Positions 41,386-49,609 of a stretch of 64,000 bases of DNA are shown one piece after another. Each line of letters begins with the position of its first letter. Positions within the stretch are counted from its first letter, which is position 1. The stretch spans positions 22,189 through 86,188 of the forward strand of contig DAIOGK010000014.1 in the NCBI GenBank assembly GCA_036745275.1, written 5' to 3'. The translations under genes and the position numbers were made by a program. This stretch comes from JAIUNP01 sp020161975. Lineage in GTDB: Bacteria > Pseudomonadota > Alphaproteobacteria > Rhizobiales > Beijerinckiaceae. The notes under the pieces were generated by a model. That model saw only the letters and a list, made by a program, of their open reading frames with translations, was not told the DNA's origin and did no database searches.

Positions 41386-43005
41386 GTGTCGCTGGTGCCT
41401 ATTGCCCGCTTCCTGATGCCCCTTGTTCTGGCGCTGTCGGCGACGACTGCGTTGACGGGGGCGGTATGGGCGCAGGTGCGCGGGCAGGTTGGGCAATCCA
41501 CTGATCGCATCTACGACCCGGCCATGGATGCAACGCGGACCAGGTCTTCCGCGACTTCGGGATTCGAGGGTGATTCCACCAATGCTGCCAGGGCGCGCAC
41601 CGGTTCGGGCAGTGCGGCGCAAAGCCTCGGCTCGGCCTCGGGGACACAAGGCAATGTGCGGGCTGTCGTTCGCAAGCGGACCCGCTCGGCCTTCGCGCTG
41701 ACGCGCCCGCCGAACCGCGTGGTTCGCCCGCCAGCGACGGCGTCGTCGCGCAATCTGGCCATGCCGATGCAGACGCCGCTCCCGCGCGCGGAGAACACCG
41801 ATATCGTGGCACCCGGCCTGACCGAGCCGCCTATGGTTCGTGTGAAAAAGCGGAAGGATGATGACCCCTTTGCGCCTGTGGGGCTGCGCCTTGGCGGATT
41901 CACGGTGATCACCGGCGTTGACCTGATGGCGGGCGCTGATTCCAATCCGCTGCGCAGCGGGCCGGCCACTAAATCGCGTTCGGCGATGATCTATCAGGTG
42001 GCTCCCGATGTCTCGATCATGTCGGAGTGGTCGCGCCACCAGCTCCAGATCGACCTTCGGGGCAGCTATTCCTACTATCCGAGCGAATCGGATGCGAGCC
42101 GACCGACGTTTGACGGCAGGGTCGCGTTCCGCGGAGATCTTGCTGAAAACACCATTCTCAATCTCGAAGCCCGGGAGCGGATCGACACGCTCCGCCCCGG
42201 CAGCACGGATCTTTCAAGCGCGGTCAAGGGCCGCCCGGCCTATTATACCCATTCGGGTTCGGCGAGCGTGACGCACAAGGCGGGCTATACGGCGCTCACC
42301 GCCGGGGCCACGGTGGACCGCACGACGTATGACAACGGCATGACCTACGCCGGACGACTCTATGACCAGCAGGACCGGAACTACACCACGTATGGTGGTC
42401 GGCTGCGCGGCGCCTATGAGATTACGCCCGGCATCTCGCCCTATGTCGAGGTGACAGCCGATACGCGTCGACACGACGAGGAATTCGACCGCAACGGTTA
42501 CAAGCGCTCCTCGACGGGCGGGACCGTGCGCGCCGGTACGAGCTTTGAAATCTCCCGGATTCTGACGGGCGATATCTCGGCTGGCTATGGCGAGCGGCAC
42601 TATGATGATACCCGTTTGCACAAACTGCCCGGCTGGCTGGCCGACGCATCCCTCGTCTGGCAGGCAACGCCGCTGACCAAAGTGACGGCCAAGCTCGGCA
42701 GTGAATTCGTCGAGACGACGACTGTTGGCTCCAGTGGCGCGGTCAGCCGCAAGATCAGCCTCGACGTGGCGCACGATCTGTGGCGGAACCTGACGTTGAC
42801 CGGTACTATCGGTTACACCAACGCCACCTATCAGGGCACGGGCAATGTCGAGCAGACCATCGCGCCCGGCGTGAAGCTCGACTACAAGATCGATCGCAAC
42901 TTCGTGGTGCGTGGCAGTTATGCCTTCGAGCGCTCGATCTCCGACACGCCCGGCGGCGGCTATTCCGCCCATACGGTGATGATGGGACTGCGCATCCAGC
43001 GTTGA
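41386..43005 (+). CDS. Outer-membrane beta-barrel protein
   Basis: 539 residues from GTG 41386; GTG 41395 or ATG 41416 are also possible starts. Signal peptide with cleavage near VWA-Q (about 25-28), followed by a low-complexity Ser/Thr/Arg-rich segment of about 100 residues. From about residue 165 to the end the sequence alternates polar and hydrophobic residues with many Tyr and Gly, and ends in a strand with an aromatic penultimate pattern (HTVMMGLRIQR), as in beta barrels inserted by the Bam machinery. Resembles the alphaproteobacterial BBP2-like barrel family. No pore-loop motif or substrate clue. Possibly co-regulated with kdsD by a CtrA-like site. Confidence 0.78.
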   Translation: MSLVPIARFLMPLVLALSATTALTGAVWAQVRGQVGQSTDRIYDPAMDATRTRSSATSGFEGDSTNAARARTGSGSAAQSLGSASGTQGNVRAVVRKRTRSAFALTRPPNRVVRPPATASSRNLAMPMQTPLPRAENTDIVAPGLTEPPMVRVKKRKDDDPFAPVGLRLGGFTVITGVDLMAGADSNPLRSGPATKSRSAMIYQVAPDVSIMSEWSRHQLQIDLRGSYSYYPSESDASRPTFDGRVAFRGDLAENTILNLEARERIDTLRPGSTDLSSAVKGRPAYYTHSGSASVTHKAGYTALTAGATVDRTTYDNGMTYAGRLYDQQDRNYTTYGGRLRGAYEITPGISPYVEVTADTRRHDEEFDRNGYKRSSTGGTVRAGTSFEISRILTGDISAGYGERHYDDTRLHKLPGWLADASLVWQATPLTKVTAKLGSEFVETTTVGSSGAVSRKISLDVAHDLWRNLTLTGTIGYTNATYQGTGNVEQTIAPGVKLDYKIDRNFVVRGSYAFERSISDTPGGGYSAHTVMMGLRIQR

Positions 43006-43059
43006 CGTGGGCTCGCTCCGCACCCTAGGTTGTCCGCTTTGCTTCCACAGGGTGGATTC

Positions 43060-44478
43060 ATGGACAACCGACGGACTGTCTGGCGCGCAATCGATCAGGC
43101 CAGGGACAGGTTCATTGCCTTGTCGGACAGGCTCTGGGGCATGCCGGAGCTGTGCTATCTGGAAAAACGCTCCTGCGAGGAGCATGCGCGGCAGCTTGAG
43201 ACGGAAGGGTTTCGGCTCCGGCGAAACGTTGCGGGTATTCCGACGGCCCTGGTCGGTGAGGCCGGGCAGGGTGGGCCGGTCATCGCGTTTCTCGGTGAAT
43301 ATGATGCGCTGCCGGGCCTCAGCCAGGAGGCAGGTGTCACGTTCCCCAAGTCTGTCGAGCCGGGCGGGAACGGCCATGGCTGCGGGCATAATCTTCTGGG
43401 CTCAGCCGCAATGCTGGCCGCGACAGGGGTAAAGGAATGGCTGGCCGAACGCGGGCTGCCGGGGCGCGTCCGATATTACGGCTGTCCGGCGGAGGAGGGA
43501 GGCGCTGCGAAGGCTTTCATGGTGCGCGATGGCGCTTTCGATGATGTCGATATCGCGATTACCTGGCATCCAGACGGGTTCTGGGAGGTGATGCCGCCGA
43601 TATCGCTGGCCAATACGCGCATCGATTTTTCCTTCCACGGACGGGCCTCGCACGCATCTGCCGCGCCTGAACTTGGACGCAGCGCTCTCGATGCGGTTGA
43701 GCTGATGAATGTCGGTGTCAACTACATGCGCGAACACATGCCGAGCGATGCGCGGGTGCATTATGCGCTGCTCGATACCGGTGGTATCGCGCCCAATGTT
43801 GTGCAGGCCTACGCGCGGGTGCGTTATCTGATCCGGGCGGCGGACCTGCCATCGCTGACCGAACTGATCGGTCGTGTGCGCCGGATTGCCGAGGGCGCGG
43901 CGCTGATGACCGAAACGCGCGTCGAGGTGCAGGTGATCAGCGGCGTTGCCAATCTCGTGCCGTGCCGTGTGCTCGAAGAAGCCTTGCAGACGGCGATGGA
44001 AGAGCTTGGCCCGCCTCCGTTCGATGAGGCCGACCGTGAATTTGCCGCGCGCATCCAGGCGACCCTGGCGCCGCAGGATATTGCCGCAGCCTGGCGTGGC
44101 GCGGGCGCCGACGTTCGTAAGGGGCTGGCGCTCGCCGATTTCACCGTTCCGCTCGACGCGGTGCGGCGGCCTCTGGTCGGCTCAACCGATGTGGGCGATG
44201 TGAGCTGGGTGGTGCCGACCGTGCAGGCCCATGCGCCCAACATGGCGATTGGCACGCAACTGCACACTTGGCAGGTGGTGGCACAGGGCAAGGCGCCGGC
44301 CGCGCATAAGGCACTGGTGCAGGTGGCCAAAGCCATGGCGGCGGTGGGGCAGCGGGCCTTCGAGGACCCGGACCTGATCATCCACGCCAAGGAGGAGCTC
44401 TTCCGGCGCACCAAGGGGGCTTACGTCTCGCCCATTCCGGCTGATGTCGGCCCGCCGCTCACGATGTCGAGCACGTGA
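43060..44478 (+). CDS. M20-family amidohydrolase (AbgB-like)
   Basis: 472 residues from ATG 43060 (GGTGGA upstream). Metal-binding signatures of M20D/AbgB-type hydrolases: NGHGCGHNLLG (104-114) with His, Cys and His, FLGEYDALPG (77-86), YGCPAEEGGAAK (about 138-149), ITWHPDG (about 170), and the dimerisation-domain motif RASHASAAPELGRSALDA. AbgB is the p-aminobenzoyl-glutamate hydrolase subunit; close relatives cleave other N-acyl amino acids. Substrate cannot be decided. It is alone on its strand, with an inverted repeat hairpin just downstream before the convergent galU. Confidence 0.86.
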   Translation: MDNRRTVWRAIDQARDRFIALSDRLWGMPELCYLEKRSCEEHARQLETEGFRLRRNVAGIPTALVGEAGQGGPVIAFLGEYDALPGLSQEAGVTFPKSVEPGGNGHGCGHNLLGSAAMLAATGVKEWLAERGLPGRVRYYGCPAEEGGAAKAFMVRDGAFDDVDIAITWHPDGFWEVMPPISLANTRIDFSFHGRASHASAAPELGRSALDAVELMNVGVNYMREHMPSDARVHYALLDTGGIAPNVVQAYARVRYLIRAADLPSLTELIGRVRRIAEGAALMTETRVEVQVISGVANLVPCRVLEEALQTAMEELGPPPFDEADREFAARIQATLAPQDIAAAWRGAGADVRKGLALADFTVPLDAVRRPLVGSTDVGDVSWVVPTVQAHAPNMAIGTQLHTWQVVAQGKAPAAHKALVQVAKAMAAVGQRAFEDPDLIIHAKEELFRRTKGAYVSPIPADVGPPLTMSST

Positions 44479-44484
44479 TAACAA

Positions 44485-44511
44485 AACGCCCGGGACGATA
44501 TCCCGGGCGTT
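44485..44511. terminator. Hairpin between M20 hydrolase and galU
   Basis: Perfect 11-bp stem AACGCCCGGGA / TCCCGGGCGTT with a 5-base loop, directly after the M20 stop and 24 bases from the galU stop on the other strand. No long T-run; likely a bidirectional terminator. Confidence 0.7.
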
Positions 44512-44535
44512 GTCATGTCTGCGGTGTTGGCAGGC

Positions 44536-45405
44536 TCAGGCGCCGGTGATGCGCCGGATCTCGGCCAGGAATTCGTCCTTCAGTTCCGCCCGTTCGAGGC
44601 CATAGGCGACATTGGCGGCGAGGAAGCCGATTTTCGAGCCCGTGTCGTAGGTGCGGCCGTCATAGTGCATTCCGAAGAACTTTTGGTTGCCCATCAGTTT
44701 GATCATGGCATCGGTCAGCTGGATTTCGCCACCGGCGCCCTTTTCCTTGGCAGACAGGATGCCGAAGATCTCCGGCTGGAGAATGTAGCGACCCGAGATG
44801 ATGTAGTTCGAGGGCGCGGTGCCCTTGGCCGGCTTCTCGACCATGCCCGTGAGTTCATGAACGCGGCCATGGGCATTGCCGACCGCGACAATGCCGTACT
44901 GATGCGTCTGGTCCATCGGCACCTGTTCGAGCGCAATGACGTTGCCGCCGTGCTTCTCGTAGGCATCAACCATCTGCTTCATGCAGCCTTTCGAGAGCAT
45001 GTCCGGCAGCAGGACGGCGAAGGGTTCGTTGCCGATGATGTCGCGCGCGCACCAGACGGCGTGGCCAAGGCCGAGCGGGGCCTGCTGGCGGGTGAAGGAC
45101 GTCATGCCGGCGGGCGGAAGGTCCTTTTGCAGGGATTCAAGCTCCTTCAGCTTGCCGCGCTCCTTCAGCGTGGTCTCAAGCTCGAAGGCGATGTCGAAGT
45201 GATCCTCGATCACGGCCTTGTTGCGGCCCGTGACAAACACGAGATGTTCGATGCCGGCCTCGCGCGCCTCATCCACCACCCATTGCAGCACGGGGCGATC
45301 CACAACGTTCATCATCTCTTTCGGGACGGACTTCGTGGCGGGGAGGAAGCGGGTGCCGAGCCCGGCAACGGGGAATACGGCCTTGCGGATCTTGCGGATG
45401 CTCAT
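44536..45405 (-). CDS. galU: UTP-glucose-1-phosphate uridylyltransferase
   Basis: 289 residues. Nucleotidyltransferase signature KAVFPVAGLGTRFLPATKSVPKEM at the N-terminus (8-31), VDRPVLQWVVDEA, and later PLGLGHAVWCARD and EKPAKGTAPSNYIISGRYIL. It makes UDP-glucose from UTP and glucose-1-phosphate, supplying the galE epimerase encoded divergently 202 bases away, and glucans, glycogen-related and surface polysaccharides. Length is normal for bacterial GalU. The last codons GA precede the M20/galU hairpin. Both genes probably share the 202-base control region. Confidence 0.95.
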   Translation of the reverse strand: MSIRKIRKAVFPVAGLGTRFLPATKSVPKEMMNVVDRPVLQWVVDEAREAGIEHLVFVTGRNKAVIEDHFDIAFELETTLKERGKLKELESLQKDLPPAGMTSFTRQQAPLGLGHAVWCARDIIGNEPFAVLLPDMLSKGCMKQMVDAYEKHGGNVIALEQVPMDQTHQYGIVAVGNAHGRVHELTGMVEKPAKGTAPSNYIISGRYILQPEIFGILSAKEKGAGGEIQLTDAMIKLMGNQKFFGMHYDGRTYDTGSKIGFLAANVAYGLERAELKDEFLAEIRRITGA

Positions 45406-45607
45406 CGGAAACCTTGTCGTATGGCCTCAGTTACGTCGCGATCGGTATTCAGGGTGCCGATGCGTCCAGCGTTTTTCACGCGCGATTTCTATGGGGGCAA
45501 CAGCCTTAACGATCCTTGAACCGTCAGGGTTTAAGACCAGTGAAGATGCGGGAAAGTGTCGATACGGTTCCCGCAAGGTTACGATCAGGTCTTTTGAGGA
45601 GAGAACG

Positions 45608-46597
45608 ATGACTGTTCTGGTGACGGGCGGAGCCGGCTACATCGGCAGCCACATGGTTCTTGCCCTCAGGGACCGTGGCGAGCGGGTCGTCGTCCTTGAC
45701 AACCTCTCCACCGGATTTGCCTGGGCCGTGCCGCCGGATGTGCCTTTTTTTGGCGGCGACACGTCGGACCAGGCCCTCGTCAAGCGCATCATCGCCGAGC
45801 AGGGCGTGGAATCAATCTGCCACTTCGCCGCCAAGATCGTTGTCCCGGATTCCGTAGCTGATCCGCTCGGATACTATGCCGCCAACACGATGGCCTCGCG
45901 CAACCTGATCGAGGCAGCGGTGACTTCAGGCGTGAAGCACTTCATTTTCTCCTCCACTGCTGCGGTGTATGGCGAGCCGGAGATCATGCCGGTTGCCGAA
46001 GATACGCCGCTCAATCCGGTCTCGCCCTATGGCCGCTCCAAACTGATGACGGAGTGGATGCTGGCCGATACCTCTGCGGCCCACGACATGACCCATGTCG
46101 TCCTGCGGTATTTCAACGTTGCCGGCGCCGATCCCTTCGGCCGGACCGGGCAGTCGACGCCCCGCGCGACCCATCTGATCAAGGCGGCCTCGCAGGTCGC
46201 GCTTGGGATGCGCAAGCATCTCGACCTTTACGGAACGGATTACAACACGCCCGACGGGACCTGTCTGCGTGATTACATCCAGGTCAGCGATCTGGCCGAT
46301 GCGCATGTGCTTGCCCTCAATTACCTGCGGGCCGGCGGCGGCAGCACGATCTTCAATTGCGGCTATGGCACCGGTTATTCGGTGCGCGAGGTGATCGATA
46401 CGGTCAAGCGAATCAGTGGCGTCGATTTCAAGGTCGATGTGCTTGGGCGTCGTCCTGGTGATGCTGCGGCCATTGTCGCCAAGGCCGACCGCATCGCGTC
46501 CGAACTTGGCTGGAAGCCGAAGTTCAATGATCTCGACACCATCGTGTCACAGGCGCTTGGCTGGGAACGCAGCCTTCGGCAGCGGAATGCGGCATGA
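45608..46597 (+). CDS. galE: UDP-glucose 4-epimerase
   Basis: 329 residues from ATG 45608 with GAGGAGAGA just upstream; a longer open frame in phase is rejected because it lacks family sequence and the ribosome site fixes this start. Motifs: NAD-binding GGAGYIG (7-13), DNLSTG (31-36), the catalytic serine/threonine in FSSTAAVYGEP (114-124), and the Tyr141/Lys145 pair in SPYGRSKLMTE. The C-terminal ending LGWKPKF is standard. It interconverts UDP-glucose and UDP-galactose for surface polysaccharides. Its stop overlaps the start of the transglycosylase gene by ATGA, implying one transcript. Confidence 0.95.
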   Translation: MTVLVTGGAGYIGSHMVLALRDRGERVVVLDNLSTGFAWAVPPDVPFFGGDTSDQALVKRIIAEQGVESICHFAAKIVVPDSVADPLGYYAANTMASRNLIEAAVTSGVKHFIFSSTAAVYGEPEIMPVAEDTPLNPVSPYGRSKLMTEWMLADTSAAHDMTHVVLRYFNVAGADPFGRTGQSTPRATHLIKAASQVALGMRKHLDLYGTDYNTPDGTCLRDYIQVSDLADAHVLALNYLRAGGGSTIFNCGYGTGYSVREVIDTVKRISGVDFKVDVLGRRPGDAAAIVAKADRIASELGWKPKFNDLDTIVSQALGWERSLRQRNAA

Positions 46598-47796
46598 TGA
46601 GTGCCCGCCCGCTTTTCCGCTTTGTCGCCGTGGCGCTGATGGTGATGATGGCCGGCGTGGCGGAGGCGCGTGCGGATTTCCATCGGTTCCTTTTTGAACT
46701 CTGGCCTGACGCGCAGGCGGCGGGCGTTTCCCGCGATACATTTGATAAAGCCCTGCATGGGATGACGCCTGATCCGTCCGTGATTGCGCACACCAAGAAG
46801 CAATCGGAATTTGTCCGTCCGATCTGGGCGTATGTGGATGGGGCTGTGACTGGCAATCGCGCCGGGCGCGGTCGCGGCAAGGCGCAGGAATGGTCCGATA
46901 CGATTGCCGGTATCGAGCGAACCTACGGCGTTGATCGCCGCGCGTTCCTCGGCATCTGGGGCATGGAAACGAGCTTCGGTTCATTCTTCGGCGGCAATTC
47001 GGTGATCCGGGCGCTGGCGAGCCTTGCCTACGTCAAATATCGTGGTGAGTTCTTCCGCGACGAACTGATCATTGCCCTGCGCATCCTGCAGGATGGGCAT
47101 GTGGACAAGGCCTCCATGCGCGGATCCTGGGCCGGCGCCATGGGGCATACACAGTTCATGCCGTCGAGCTTCATGAAATGGGCGGTGGACTATGACCGGG
47201 ACGGACACAAGGACATCTGGGACAGCATACCCGATGCGCTGGCCTCAACCGCCAACTACCTCAAGCAGCATGGTTGGCAGACAGGTGTCCCCTGGGGGGT
47301 CGAAGTGTCGTTGCCGCAGGGCTTTGCACTTGAAAGCGCGCTCGGAATGAAGCCCTTCTCCGCCTTTTCGCGCCTTGGTATCCGCACGGTGGATGGGGGC
47401 GCGTTGCCCATGCGGGGCGATGCCAAGCTGTTCATGCCGGCGGGTATCAAGGGGCCCAAGTTTCTCGTCACCGAGAATTTCAAGGTGATCAAGGCCTATA
47501 ACTCCTCCGATGCCTATGCCCTCGGCGTCGGTCTGCTTGGCGATGCCATCTACGGCGGAGAGGGTGTGCAGGCGGCCTGGCCGAAAAAGGACAAGCGAAT
47601 TTCGCTGGCAGAAGGCATCCAGATCCAGAAGCTGCTCAACAAGCGCGGGCTTTATAACGGCAAGTATGATGGGCGGTTCGGCGAGTTGAGCCGTGAAGGG
47701 ATCACCAAGTTCCAGCTCTCGGCCGGCATGGTTCCGGACGGCTATGCTTCGCCCGCACTTCTCGACCGGCTGAAACGCGGTTCGGCCCCTCGCTAA
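46594..47796 (+). CDS. Lytic murein transglycosylase (MltB family) with peptidoglycan-binding domain
   Basis: 400 residues. Signal peptide 1-27 (ending EARA-D). The catalytic domain (about 35-300) begins DFHRFLFELWPDA and contains the catalytic Glu125 in IWGMETSFGSFF, with SWAGAMGHTQFMPSSF and the GVPWGVEVSLPQGF loop typical of SLT/MltB-type enzymes. The C-terminal PG_binding_1 domain (about 333-395) contains LAEGIQIQKLLNKRGLYNGKYDGRFGELSREGITKFQ. It cleaves the glycan strand of peptidoglycan with formation of anhydro-muropeptides, in the periplasm. Start overlaps galE by 4 bases. The following SGNH hydrolase gene lies 77 bases on. Confidence 0.92.
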   Translation: MMSARPLFRFVAVALMVMMAGVAEARADFHRFLFELWPDAQAAGVSRDTFDKALHGMTPDPSVIAHTKKQSEFVRPIWAYVDGAVTGNRAGRGRGKAQEWSDTIAGIERTYGVDRRAFLGIWGMETSFGSFFGGNSVIRALASLAYVKYRGEFFRDELIIALRILQDGHVDKASMRGSWAGAMGHTQFMPSSFMKWAVDYDRDGHKDIWDSIPDALASTANYLKQHGWQTGVPWGVEVSLPQGFALESALGMKPFSAFSRLGIRTVDGGALPMRGDAKLFMPAGIKGPKFLVTENFKVIKAYNSSDAYALGVGLLGDAIYGGEGVQAAWPKKDKRISLAEGIQIQKLLNKRGLYNGKYDGRFGELSREGITKFQLSAGMVPDGYASPALLDRLKRGSAPR

Positions 47797-47872
47797 TCGG
47801 GGCGCCTCGCCGTATATTCGCCGGATTGCCGGGGCACTCCGGCAGTGGACCTGTCCCGGGGGCGGATGCTTG

Positions 47873-49210
47873 ATGCGCACTGGTTTACGCCTCGTTCTGA
47901 TCGCCGTGTTCGCCCTGTTGACCGCAGGGCCGCATGTGCTGGCGCAGAATGACAGCGCCTCGGTCTATACCACCACCCGTCCCGGTAAGAATAACCGTGG
48001 GCCTCTCGACTGGCTGTTCGGCTCGCGGGCCGCACGACCCGATCCGCGGGCGGCAGATCAGCGGACCCGAACCTATCAGCCCCGTAAACGGACCGCTTCC
48101 GCACCACGAACGCCGATTGCACCCGCGCCACTCTACGGACCGCCGATGCCGCCTGACATGGTGCCGCAGCAGGGGGCGCCGCAGGTGGCCGATGAGACAC
48201 CCCAGGCGCCTGTTGCGCCGCAGCTGGCGCCCGTGTCCGTCGCGGTTGTTGGCGATTCCCTGTCGGTCTTTCTCGCGCAGGGATTGCAGGAGACCTATGC
48301 GGACCGCCCCTCGGTGACGTTCGTCAGACGCAATCGGGAATCCTCCGGGCTTGTCCGCGACGATTATTTCGATTGGCCGAAGGCCATGCGCGAGTTGACG
48401 GGGAGCGGCGAAAAGCTTGACGCCATCATCATCATGCTCGGCTCCAATGACCGCCAGCAGCTGCGGGACGAGAGCGGCGCGCATGATGTTCTGTCCGAGT
48501 ATTGGCGCGGTCTCTACACCCAGCGGGTGGATAGCCTGATGGCTCTGGCAAAGGCGCGGAACGTACCGGTTATCTGGGTCGGACTGCCGATCATGCGTTT
48601 GGAGCGCTACAGCGTCGATCTTGCCGCCCTCAATGCCATCTACAAGGCACGGGCGGCACAGGCGGGGATCGCCTATGTCGATGTCTGGGAAGCCTTTGCT
48701 GGCGATGATGGGCTCTATGCGGTCAACGGTCCGGACGTCGGTGGCGAGATCGTGCGCCTTAGAACGCCGGACGGGGTGCATTTCACCAAGTCTGGTGCGC
48801 GGAAGCTTGCCTTTTTCGTCGACAAGGAACTTCAGAAGGTGGTCGCGGCGATCCAGACCCGGCTTCAACCGGAGGTCTTGCCCGGCGCGCCGACCGCCAA
48901 GCCAGCGCCTGATGGCGGTGCGCTGGTCATGCTGCCGCCCACGCCGGATTCCCAACCGGCCGGGCGCCGGTCTATCGATTCCATGCTTGGCGTTGCGCTG
49001 CCGGATCTGCCGGCGATGCCGACGCTGGCACCGCGGCCGCCGCAGGGTCCCGTCATTGCCCTGACGGCGCCGGTTCGTGCTGCGGGGGGGGCGCTTGCGC
49101 GGGACAGCGGCGCGCTGGCGCCGGGTGAGGCCCTGTCCGTTTACCGGCGCGGGCTGCCGCTATCGCCCAAGCCCGGGCGGATTGATGATTTTCGCGTGGT
49201 CAGAGACTGA
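47873..49210 (+). CDS. SGNH-family periplasmic hydrolase (DUF459)
   Basis: 445 residues from ATG 47873 (a TTG at 47870 in frame is unlikely). Signal peptide 1-23 (cleaved near VLA-Q), a Pro/Arg-rich linker to about 120, then the SGNH domain: block I GDSLS (about 125-129), the Asn block in IIIMLGSNDRQ (about 184-194), and block V DGVHFTKSGARK (about 300-311), with D-x-x-H as the catalytic pair. The C-terminal 110 residues are Pro/Ala-rich and low complexity. This is the DUF459 branch, thought to be O-acetyl or peptidoglycan/polysaccharide esterases; function is not established. Follows the transglycosylase by 77 bases, perhaps as a cell-wall partner. Confidence 0.85.
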   Translation: MRTGLRLVLIAVFALLTAGPHVLAQNDSASVYTTTRPGKNNRGPLDWLFGSRAARPDPRAADQRTRTYQPRKRTASAPRTPIAPAPLYGPPMPPDMVPQQGAPQVADETPQAPVAPQLAPVSVAVVGDSLSVFLAQGLQETYADRPSVTFVRRNRESSGLVRDDYFDWPKAMRELTGSGEKLDAIIIMLGSNDRQQLRDESGAHDVLSEYWRGLYTQRVDSLMALAKARNVPVIWVGLPIMRLERYSVDLAALNAIYKARAAQAGIAYVDVWEAFAGDDGLYAVNGPDVGGEIVRLRTPDGVHFTKSGARKLAFFVDKELQKVVAAIQTRLQPEVLPGAPTAKPAPDGGALVMLPPTPDSQPAGRRSIDSMLGVALPDLPAMPTLAPRPPQGPVIALTAPVRAAGGALARDSGALAPGEALSVYRRGLPLSPKPGRIDDFRVVRD

Positions 49211-49318
49211 CTGGAAGGAGCCGGTGGTTGCGCCACCGGCATCGCCCAACGCTTCATATGTGAACATTTTATTAACAACTCATGCGTTTATTGCATGACT
49301 AAAATTACAACATGCGTG

Positions 49319-49346
49319 TTGTGTATGTTGCGGTGCAGCATATACT
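49319..49346 (+). promoter_or_regulatory. Sigma-70-like promoter for the 48-residue gene
   Basis: TTGTGT (49319-49324), 16-base spacer, TATACT (49341-49346), in an AT-rich island unlike its surroundings. Predicted transcript start near 49353, 40 bases before the small gene. Confidence 0.45.
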
Positions 49347-49392
49347 TCGGGGCAACGGTATCTGAGTCAGATGCCCAACCTGGAGTACACCA

Positions 49393-49539
49393 ATGTCTGC
49401 CACACAGGCCTTTCGCGAATCTGCCCATCGCGGCTTCTTCGCATTAATCGCTGCGGCCTACGGTTTCATCACGGCTGTGATTGCCGATACCCGCGCGCTG
49501 CGCGCTCGCCTGGGTTCGCGCTTCAGCGAAGATTCCTGA
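49393..49539 (+). CDS. Small orphan protein, 48 residues
   Basis: Too short for most gene finders but well supported: a GGAG ribosome site at 49382-49385 spaced 7 bases from ATG 49393, a promoter-like element upstream and a strong terminator 22 bases after the stop. The product begins MSATQAFRESAHRG, has an Ala-rich hydrophobic middle (FFALIAAAYGFITAVIA) able to form one amphipathic or membrane helix, and ends with a basic tail ARLGSRFSEDS. Not recognised as a known family. It lies alone between the SGNH hydrolase and gltD, as its own transcription unit. Confidence 0.6.
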   Translation: MSATQAFRESAHRGFFALIAAAYGFITAVIADTRALRARLGSRFSEDS

Positions 49540-49560
49540 TCGATTTCATGGTATTAAACG

Positions 49561-49592
49561 AAAAACCGGCGCTGTGAGGCGCCGGTTTTTTT
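49561..49592 (+). terminator. Intrinsic terminator after the 48-residue gene
   Basis: 12-bp perfect stem AAAAACCGGCGC / GCGCCGGTTTTT around TGTGAG, then T2 more (T7 run). Classic factor-independent terminator, 22 bases after the small gene's stop; the A-run allows use by the convergent gltD as well. Confidence 0.92.
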
Positions 49593-49609
49593 GTTCGGGT
49601 CCGTGGCCT

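Noticed and set aside
45506..45515. TTAA-N7-TGAA resembling a CtrA site between galU and galE
   Set aside because: Only one half matches; such half-sites are expected by chance in AT-richer gaps.
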